Positions 13,642 to 18,954 of a DNA stretch of 18,954 bases are shown here, in pieces. The translations under genes were made by a program, and so were the position numbers. Origin of the DNA: CAVQNQ01 sp964427655 (GTDB lineage: Bacteria; Acidobacteriota; Terriglobia; Bryobacterales; Bryobacteraceae); the NCBI GenBank assembly GCA_964427655.1, contig CAYRWE010000085.1, positions 1 through 18,954 of the forward strand, in the 5' to 3' direction. Below the pieces are notes generated by a model, which saw nothing but the letters and a program-made list of their open reading frames with translations, was not told the DNA's origin and searched no databases. Positions within the stretch are counted from its first letter, which is position 1, and every line of letters begins with the position of its first letter.

Positions 13642-13650
13642 TGCTATTTT
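13642..13650 (+). promoter_or_regulatory. Extended -10 promoter for the exported protein gene
   Basis: TGCTATTTT is an extended -10 (TGN plus TATTTT) ending 12 nt before ATG 13663. The expected transcription start near 13657 gives a leader of about 6 nt. It decides against the upstream in-frame ATG at 13633, which would lie before the transcription start. Confidence 0.4.
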
Positions 13651-13662
13651 GTGATTAAAAGT

Positions 13663-14367
13663 ATGCAACTCGCCATTTCGAGAATCGGCGTTCTGTTGGC
13701 CGGTGTCTTGGCCGTCTCGCTTTGCCTGTATCCGCAGAGCCCGGCAACTCCGGAAAACGCTCCCACCCCGCAAAGCCCGCCTAAGGAGGTTCGTCCCAAC
13801 GCACCTCAGGGCTTGCCGCCCCGGCTGACTCCGGCCGAATACCAGGGGCATGTCAAGGCCGGCGCGGTGACGATCGGCGGGGAGTTCGTGGGACACTTCG
13901 TGCGCACGAAGGAAAAGACCCTCACGACGGAAGACTATGTGTCGGTCGAAGTGGGGCTGTTCGGAGAACCGGGGGCGCGGATCAGACTGTCGCCGGAGGA
14001 TTTCACACTGCGGATCAACGACAAGAAAGTGCTGCCCAGCCTGCCTTATGGCATGGTGGTTGGGGACGTCAAAGATCCCGAGTGGGAGCCGCCGGAATCG
14101 GAATCGGCAAAGAAGTCGAAGAGTAGCCTCAACACGGGCGGCGGTCAGCAGGACAACTCTCCGCCGCCGGTGATTCACGTTCCCTTACCGCTGCAGCGGG
14201 CCATGGCGGAGCAGACCAAGCTGGCCTCTCTGGCGCAAGGGGACCGCGCTCTTCCGCAGGCGGGATTGCTTTATTTCGGATACCGGGGCAGGGATAAGAG
14301 CATCCATTCGGTCGAGCTGATTTATCATGGCCCGGCGGGAAAGGCCACCCTGGCGCTCCAGCCGTAG
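13663..14367 (+). CDS. Exported protein of unknown function
   Basis: ATG 13663 (234 residues) is preferred over ATG 13633 because it begins a clean signal peptide, MQLAISRIGVLLAGVLAVSL, and follows an extended -10. Next come a Pro-rich linker (about residues 24-60: PATPENAPTPQSPPKEVRPN) and a beta-rich domain (about 65-140) with VTIGGEFVGHFVRTKEKTL, VSVEVGLFGEPGARIRLSPE and DFTLRINDKKVLPSLPYGM. After a Ser/Lys/Gly-rich linker comes a C-terminal strand set with RALPQAGLLYFGYRGRDKSI and HSVELIYHGPAGKATLAL. The pattern of an upper and lower beta domain resembles acidobacterial lipoprotein-like proteins, but I do not recognise a named family. No catalytic motif. It lies 36 nt after fumarase and 30 nt before the HAD gene. 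Confidence 0.75.
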   Translation: MQLAISRIGVLLAGVLAVSLCLYPQSPATPENAPTPQSPPKEVRPNAPQGLPPRLTPAEYQGHVKAGAVTIGGEFVGHFVRTKEKTLTTEDYVSVEVGLFGEPGARIRLSPEDFTLRINDKKVLPSLPYGMVVGDVKDPEWEPPESESAKKSKSSLNTGGGQQDNSPPPVIHVPLPLQRAMAEQTKLASLAQGDRALPQAGLLYFGYRGRDKSIHSVELIYHGPAGKATLALQP

Positions 14368-14397
14368 CGCTCGACGGGCCCAACACCGCTTCCGCGA

Positions 14398-15096
14398 ATG
14401 TATCGCGCGCTGGTTCTCTTCGATATCGATGGCACACTGGTGCGGCGGGCCGGGCCGCACCATCGGGCGGCTTTGGTGGAGGGGATTCGCAAAGTGACCG
14501 GGCTCGAGACCGCCACGGAGGGAATCCCGGTGCAGGGCATGCTCGATCCGGACATACTGACCATCATGATGCGCAGTGCGGGCGCCAAGCGCGCCTCTAT
14601 CCGAGAGGCGCTGCCCGCGATCGTGCGCGCGGCGGAGCGCTATTACCTGCGCGTGTGCCCGGTGCTGAAGGGCAGCCAGTGCCCCGGAGTCCCGCCGCTA
14701 CTCGAACGGCTGGCGCGGCACGAAATCCTGCTGGGGCTGGTGACGGGAAATCTGACGCGTATCGGATGGCACAAACTGGAGCGCGCGGGGCTGCGCGAAT
14801 TCTTCCGCTTCGGAGCCTTTGGCGAGACGGCCGCGACGAGGGCGGGGCTGGCGCGGGCGGCGATCCGCAAGGCGCGCCAGCGAGGCTGGATCGAGCGCGG
14901 CGCCGCGGTGTCGCTAGTGGGCGACTCGCCCTCCGATATCGAGGCGGCGCGGCGCAACGGGATCCGCTCGATCGCCGTCCGGACGGGGGTCACACCAGAG
15001 CAGGAGTTGGCGGCCTTAGAGCCGGACATTCTGCTGCGCGACTTGCGCGAACTGCGCCTGCGGATGGTGATGGCTCCGGTGGGGCAGCCTCTATAA
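14398..15096 (+). CDS. HAD-superfamily hydrolase (phosphoglycolate phosphatase-like)
   Basis: The 232-residue protein has motif I FDIDGTLV (D9 nucleophile, D11 acid/base), motif II VTGN (threonine near residue 116), a likely motif III lysine in the HKLERAG or RKARQRG helix, and motif IV GDSPSDIEAARRNG. The cap between about residues 18 and 85 is alpha-helical, as in subclass IA (phosphoglycolate phosphatase, beta-phosphoglucomutase, PpaX types). It would dephosphorylate a small cytoplasmic metabolite; the substrate cannot be told from sequence. Its stop codon lies inside the -10 element of the downstream aceE gene. No Shine-Dalgarno is visible before the ATG. Confidence 0.88.
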   Translation: MYRALVLFDIDGTLVRRAGPHHRAALVEGIRKVTGLETATEGIPVQGMLDPDILTIMMRSAGAKRASIREALPAIVRAAERYYLRVCPVLKGSQCPGVPPLLERLARHEILLGLVTGNLTRIGWHKLERAGLREFFRFGAFGETAATRAGLARAAIRKARQRGWIERGAAVSLVGDSPSDIEAARRNGIRSIAVRTGVTPEQELAALEPDILLRDLRELRLRMVMAPVGQPL

Positions 15097-15097
15097 T
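15092..15097 (+). promoter_or_regulatory. Consensus -10 box of aceE
   Basis: A perfect TATAAT ends 10 nt before the aceE ATG at 15108, so transcription would start near 15104 with a leader of only about 4 nt. There is no Shine-Dalgarno in between. The -35 region (around 15068-15074, TGATGGC) is weak. Confidence 0.45.
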
Positions 15098-15107
15098 TAA
15101 AGTATCC

Positions 15108-17783
15108 ATGCACCAGACACTGAACGAGAGGGTTGTGGATTCCAATCCACGGGAGACTACCGAGTGGGTGGAGGCGCTGGACCAGATCGTCGAAGTAGCC
15201 GGTCCGGATCGCGCGGCGTATTTGCTCGATCAGCTCAATGAGCGTGCGCGCGCCGCGGGCGCCGACCTGCCTATCCATCTGAACACGCCGTACGTCAACA
15301 CCATACGGCCGGAGGACGAGTTGCATTATCCGGGCGACCGCGCCATGGAGCGGCGCATCAAGAGCCTGGTGCGCTGGAACGCCATGGCCATGGTGGTCCG
15401 GCAGAACAAATACGATCCCGGCATCGGCGGCCATATTTCGACGTACGCCTCGCTGGCCACGCTGCTCGAGGTGGGCTTCAACCACTTCTTCCACGCGCGC
15501 TACGGCGACGAGCCGGGCGACCTGCTGTATTTCCAGGGCCACGCATCGCCGGGAATCTACGCGCGCGCCTTTCTCGAAGGGCGGCTCAGCGAGGAGCACC
15601 TGAAGAATTTCCGGCACGAGCTGCGCGAGCACCCGGGCCTCTCTTCCTATCCGCATCCCTGGCTGATGCCGGAGTTCTGGCGCTTTCCCACGGTCTCGAT
15701 GGGCCTGGGGCCGATCAACGCCATCTACCAGGCGCGGTTCATGCGGTATCTCGAGAATCGCGGGCTGATCGCCAAGACACCGCGCAAAATCTGGGCATAC
15801 CTGGGTGATGGCGAGATGGACGAGCCGGAATCTATGGGTTCGCTCACGCTGGCCTCACGCGAGAAGCTGGATAACCTGATCTTCGTCATCAACTGCAATT
15901 TGCAGCGGCTGGATGGCCCGGTGCGCGGCAACGGCAAGGTGATTCAGGAGCTGGAAGCGGCTTTCCGCGGCGCAGGCTGGAACGTGATCAAAGTGATCTG
16001 GGGCGGCGAGTGGGATGCGCTGCTGGAACGCGACACGTCCGGTCTGCTGGTGAAGCGCATGGGCGAGGTGGTGGACGGCGAATTGCAGACTTACGTCACC
16101 AAGGACGGCGCTTACATCCGCAAGAATTTCTTCGGCAAGTACCCGCAACTGCTGGACCTGGTGGCGCACCTCAGCGATGAGGACCTGCTGCACCTGCAGC
16201 GCGGCGGCCACGATCCGCAGAAAGTTTTTAACGCCTACCAGGCGGCTGTGCGAAGCCAGGATCAGCCGACCCTGATTCTGGCCCAAACCATCAAAGGCTA
16301 CGGGCTGGGCGAGGCGGGCGAAGGCCGCAACATCACGCATCAGCAGAAGAAGCTCAACGAGCAGGAGATCGCGCATTTCCGCGAGCGCTTCGAGATCCCC
16401 ATTCCGGAGGAAGCGGCGCGCAATGCTTCGTTCTACCGCCCGCCGGCGGACAGCCCGGAGATGGCCTATCTGCACGAGCAGCGGCGGCAGTTGGGCGGGT
16501 ACGTGCCGTTCCGCAAGGTGGCGGCCAGCGCCATCGAAGCGCCCCCGCTCGAATACCTGAAGGAATCGCTCGAAGGCTCGGCGGGGCGCGAGGTCTCGAG
16601 CACCATGGCGCTGGTCCGCATCCTAACCCTGCTTATGAAGCACCCCACCCTGGGGCGGCACGTGGTGCCGATTATCCCGGACGAGGCGCGCACGTTCGGC
16701 ATGGAGTCGCTCTTCCGGCAGTTTGGCATCTACGCCAGCCAGGGGCAGCTCTATAAGCCGCACGACGCGGAGATGTTCCTGTACTACCGCGAATCGAAGG
16801 ACGGCCAGATTCTGGAGGAAGGCATCACCGAGGCCGGCTCGATGGCATCCTTCACGGCCGCCGGCACGGCCTACGTGAACTACGGGGTGGAGATGATCCC
16901 GTTCTTCATCTACTACTCGATGTTCGGATTCCAACGCGTGGGCGACCTGATATGGGCGTTCGGCGACGCGCGCGGCAAGGGCTTTTTGTGCGGCGGCACG
17001 GCGGGCCGCACCACGCTGGCGGGCGAGGGCTTGCAGCACCAGGACGGCCACACGCCCATCCTGGCGAGCACCATGCCCACGTGCACAATTTACGATCCCG
17101 CGTACGCCTACGAAATCGCCATCATCGTGCAGGACGGCATACGGCGCATGTACCAGGAAGGGCAGGATCGCTTCTACTACATCACTCTGTATAACGAGAA
17201 CTACCCCATGCCGCACATGCCCGAGGGTCTCGACCCGGAGGACGTTCTGAAGGGCATCTACCGGTGCCGCGCGAGCGCTTCCGGAACGGCGCGGGTGCAG
17301 CTTTTTGGCAGCGGCCCGATCCTCAACGAGGCGCTGCGGGCGCAGCAGATCCTGGAGGAACGCTACCAGGTGCCGGCGGACGTGTGGAGCGTGACCAGCT
17401 ATAGCGAGCTGCGCCGCGAGGCGCTGAGCGTGGAGCGCTGGAACCGGCTGCATCCGGACCAGCCCGCGCGCCGGCCGCATATTCTGGAAGCGCTCGGCGA
17501 GGCCGCCGGACCCATCGTGGCGGCCTCCGATTACATGAAGGCGGTGAGCGATCAGTTGGCGCCGTGGCTGGCGGGCCGCATGGTGGCGCTGGGCACGGAC
17601 GGCTTCGGGCGCAGCGACAACCGCGAGCACCTGCGGCGGCACTTCGAAGTGAACGCGGAATCCATCGTCACGGCGGCGCTCTCGAGGCTGGCGCGCGAGG
17701 GGCAGTTCGACGCGACGCGGGCGATGGCGGCATTCGCCGATCTGGGGGTCGATACGGAAGGCGCCGATCCGGCATTGGCGTAG
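15108..17783 (+). CDS. aceE: Pyruvate dehydrogenase E1 component, homodimeric type
   Basis: ATG 15108 gives 891 residues, the length of E. coli AceE. The same frame is open further upstream over the HAD gene, but that part is not homologous. The N-terminus has the family opening (ETTEWVEALDQIV), then YVNTIRPEDELHYPGD and NKYDPGIGGHISTYAS. The thiamine-diphosphate motif is intact: GDGEMDEPES (GDG at 233-235) through VINCNLQRLDGP (N264), the Mg2+ and diphosphate site. Later conserved blocks are IPDEARTFGMESLFRQFGIY and TTLAGEGLQHQDGHTP. It decarboxylates pyruvate and acetylates E2 lipoate in the cytoplasm. The E2 (aceF) and E3 (lpd) genes are not adjacent; a cation transporter follows after 3 nt. 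Confidence 0.97.
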   Translation: MHQTLNERVVDSNPRETTEWVEALDQIVEVAGPDRAAYLLDQLNERARAAGADLPIHLNTPYVNTIRPEDELHYPGDRAMERRIKSLVRWNAMAMVVRQNKYDPGIGGHISTYASLATLLEVGFNHFFHARYGDEPGDLLYFQGHASPGIYARAFLEGRLSEEHLKNFRHELREHPGLSSYPHPWLMPEFWRFPTVSMGLGPINAIYQARFMRYLENRGLIAKTPRKIWAYLGDGEMDEPESMGSLTLASREKLDNLIFVINCNLQRLDGPVRGNGKVIQELEAAFRGAGWNVIKVIWGGEWDALLERDTSGLLVKRMGEVVDGELQTYVTKDGAYIRKNFFGKYPQLLDLVAHLSDEDLLHLQRGGHDPQKVFNAYQAAVRSQDQPTLILAQTIKGYGLGEAGEGRNITHQQKKLNEQEIAHFRERFEIPIPEEAARNASFYRPPADSPEMAYLHEQRRQLGGYVPFRKVAASAIEAPPLEYLKESLEGSAGREVSSTMALVRILTLLMKHPTLGRHVVPIIPDEARTFGMESLFRQFGIYASQGQLYKPHDAEMFLYYRESKDGQILEEGITEAGSMASFTAAGTAYVNYGVEMIPFFIYYSMFGFQRVGDLIWAFGDARGKGFLCGGTAGRTTLAGEGLQHQDGHTPILASTMPTCTIYDPAYAYEIAIIVQDGIRRMYQEGQDRFYYITLYNENYPMPHMPEGLDPEDVLKGIYRCRASASGTARVQLFGSGPILNEALRAQQILEERYQVPADVWSVTSYSELRREALSVERWNRLHPDQPARRPHILEALGEAAGPIVAASDYMKAVSDQLAPWLAGRMVALGTDGFGRSDNREHLRRHFEVNAESIVTAALSRLAREGQFDATRAMAAFADLGVDTEGADPALA

Positions 17784-17786
17784 CGC

Positions 17787-18647
17787 ATGCAAACAGGCCA
17801 ACGCGTCGCGGCCGCCGGGATGATCGTGAGCGGGCTGCTCTCGGTCCTCAAGGTCGTGGTGGGCCTGGCGGGCCATTCCACGGCGGTGGTGGCTGACGGT
17901 CTGGAATCGGGCGGCGACGTATTCGCCTCCGGGCTGGTGCTGCTGGCGCTGATATTGGCCGCCAAACCGGCCGACGAAAACCACCCGTACGGCCACGGGC
18001 GGGTGGAGATCCTGACGGGACTGTTGATCGGGCTGGTGCTGACGGCGGGCGGAACGCTGATCTGCTATTTGTCGTTCGAGCACCTGGGCCAGCCGCGCCT
18101 GCCGCTGGCCGCATACGTGGTGTGGCCGCTGGCCATTTCGCTGGTTGCCAAGACCGGCCTGGCAGGCTTCAAATTCCACTATGGCCGCAAGCTGAAGAGC
18201 GCCGCGCTGACGGCCGATGCGTGGAACGACAGCATGGATACCGTGTCGGCCACGGCGGCGCTGATCGCGGTGGGGCTGACGCTGGCGGACCCGGTGCGGC
18301 ACCTGGATGCCGACCGGTATGGCGGCATGGTAGTGGGGCTGATCGTGATTTCCGCGGGCGCGCGGGTGGCCTGGGATACCAGCTTGCAGCTCATGGATAC
18401 CATGCCGGACGACGAGCTCATGAAGCAGATCCGCGAGGCGGCGTCCGGCGTGCCGGGAGTGCGCGGGGTGGAGAAATGCTACGCGCGCAAGACCGGCCTG
18501 CGGTATCACGTGGATTTGCACCTGGAGGTGGATCCGGCTTTGACCGTGCGGCAGTCGCACCAGATCGCGCACGAGGTTCGCCAGAGGGTCGTGGCGACGC
18601 TCGATTGGGTAGCGGATGTGCTGGTGCACGTTGAGCCGGCGCCGTAG
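17787..18647 (+). CDS. CDF-family divalent cation efflux transporter
   Basis: The 286-residue protein starts 3 nt after the aceE stop and is surely cotranscribed. It has the CDF layout: TM1 (IVSGLLSVLKVVVGLAG), TM2 with ADGLESGGDVFAS, the loop HPYGHGRVE, TM3-TM6, and a C-terminal cytoplasmic domain (about 205-286, with YHVDLHLEVDPALTVRQSHQ). The transport site normally has (D/H)xxxD in TM2 and HxxxD in TM5. Here the aligned residues are E40/D44 and N147/D151 (ADAWNDSMD). The Asn in TM5 resembles Mn-transporting CDF proteins rather than Zn/Cd types, so Mn2+ or Fe2+ is more likely than Zn2+; this is inference. Manganese or magnesium serves thiamine enzymes such as E1, but a functional link with aceE is speculative. 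Confidence 0.9.
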   Translation: MQTGQRVAAAGMIVSGLLSVLKVVVGLAGHSTAVVADGLESGGDVFASGLVLLALILAAKPADENHPYGHGRVEILTGLLIGLVLTAGGTLICYLSFEHLGQPRLPLAAYVVWPLAISLVAKTGLAGFKFHYGRKLKSAALTADAWNDSMDTVSATAALIAVGLTLADPVRHLDADRYGGMVVGLIVISAGARVAWDTSLQLMDTMPDDELMKQIREAASGVPGVRGVEKCYARKTGLRYHVDLHLEVDPALTVRQSHQIAHEVRQRVVATLDWVADVLVHVEPAP

Positions 18648-18660
18648 GGGTTACGGCGCC
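18638..18660 (+). terminator. Perfect hairpin overlapping the CDF stop codon
   Basis: GGCGCCGTA (18638-18646) pairs perfectly with TACGGCGCC (18652-18660) around a GGGGT loop. The TAG stop (18645-18647) is inside the structure. No T-tract follows, so it may protect the 3' end or act with the next hairpin. Confidence 0.45.
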
Positions 18661-18674
18661 CAGGGCTGTGGCTC

Positions 18675-18722
18675 AAAAGGGAAAGAATGCCAGCTCCTAC
18701 CGGAAGCGCTTCTTCCCCTTTT
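18675..18722. terminator. Bidirectional terminator between CDF gene and galK
   Basis: AAAAGGGAAAGAA (18675-18687) and TTCTTCCCCTTTT (18710-18722) are complementary at 12 of 13 positions, with A-tracts and T-tracts at the stem ends on both strands. It lies between two convergent genes, the place expected for a two-way Rho-independent terminator. The rest of the 18648-18765 gap shows no gene. Confidence 0.6.
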
Positions 18723-18765
18723 CAGTGGGGAGGACAGTTCGTTGAATTGCTCGTTTGCTGACTAG

Positions 18766-18954
18766 TTAATTGGCAGCCGGGATTCTCTCGAAATCTTTTA
18801 TTTCGCCGGCACCCTCGGACGGGTTGCAATCGTAGACGTTCGGCTGAATGTTGTAACGGGCCTGGTAGGCCTGCGCGATCTCTGTGCGGAAGCGCGGCTC
18901 GGCGCCGGCGCGCAGCATGGTGACGGTGCAGCCGCCGAAGCCGCCGCCGGTCAT
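18766..18954 (-). CDS. galK: Galactokinase, C-terminal fragment (5' part outside window)
   Basis: The visible 62 codons read MTGGGFGGCTVTMLRAGAEP and then FRTEIAQAYQARYNIQPNVY before the C-terminal stretch CNPSEGAG. TGGGFGGCTV is the third GHMP-kinase motif, a glycine-rich loop that in galactokinases reads MTGGGFGGC(T/A)V, and the following 'Y...P..Y...PSxGA' is the usual galactokinase end. The protein extends about 10 further residues after GAG. The rest of the gene lies beyond the right edge. GalK phosphorylates galactose to galactose-1-phosphate in the Leloir pathway. It is convergent to the CDF gene. Confidence 0.88.
   Translation of the reverse strand: MTGGGFGGCTVTMLRAGAEPRFRTEIAQAYQARYNIQPNVYDCNPSEGAGEIKDFERIPAAN

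Noticed and set aside
14655..15107. N-terminal extension of aceE by about 150 codons
   Set aside because: The extension is the HAD gene read in another frame; the AceE family starts at the ATG at 15108 and the length then matches.
16623..18629. 668-codon open frame on the minus strand, opposite aceE and the CDF gene
   Set aside because: It is rich in His, Arg and Gln, has no recognisable domain and lies antisense to two certain genes; it is a by-product of high GC at third codon positions.

Overview
The window is GC-rich and densely coded. It looks like a chromosome segment of an acidobacterium of the Solibacter/Bryobacter type. This is inferred from two family markers on the minus strand: a TIGR03437-type 'Solibacter uncharacterised' domain protein, and a large outer-membrane receptor with an N-terminal carboxypeptidase-regulatory domain, an architecture greatly expanded in Acidobacteria. 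No rRNA, tRNA, CRISPR array, transposase or phage gene was seen.

Layout. The left edge (1-681, minus) is the conserved rpmH-rnpA-yidD cluster with a readable rpmH promoter. Next on the minus strand are an exported BNR/YCF48-like beta-propeller protein (980-1801) and a cysteine-free Rrf2 regulator (2018-2440). The 216 bp between them are unusually rich in inverted repeats, including two interleaved perfect repeats able to form an H-type pseudoknot. From 8672 down to 2494 (minus) is a cell-envelope set in one orientation: a DUF5666-like repeat protein, a TonB-receptor-like outer-membrane protein with a glycine-rich insert, and the TIGR03437/propeller protein. Upstream of it lies a small secreted lysine-rich protein (8889-9044).

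From 9269 rightward the genes are on the plus strand. First is a two-gene overlapping module: a mini HU/IHF-like protein, then a half-HU domain fused to a TIR domain that keeps the putative catalytic glutamate. I consider this the best candidate for an undescribed, possibly defence-related, system. Then follow a pirin, an orphan HlyD-type membrane-fusion protein, a fused class I fumarase, an exported protein of unknown function, a HAD hydrolase, a homodimeric-type pyruvate dehydrogenase E1 (aceE) and a CDF cation transporter 3 bp behind it. A convergent galK fragment enters from the right edge, with a terminator-like hairpin between it and the transporter gene.

How the genes relate. The metabolic genes (aceE, fumarase) belong to central carbon metabolism but sit without their usual partners (no aceF, lpd or sdh in the window). 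Several plus-strand genes have a good -10 hexamer 6-12 nt before the start codon and no Shine-Dalgarno, suggesting leaderless or very short-leader mRNAs, while pirin and the lysine-rich gene have clear Shine-Dalgarno sites. All functional calls come from motif reading by eye; no searches or folding calculations were run.
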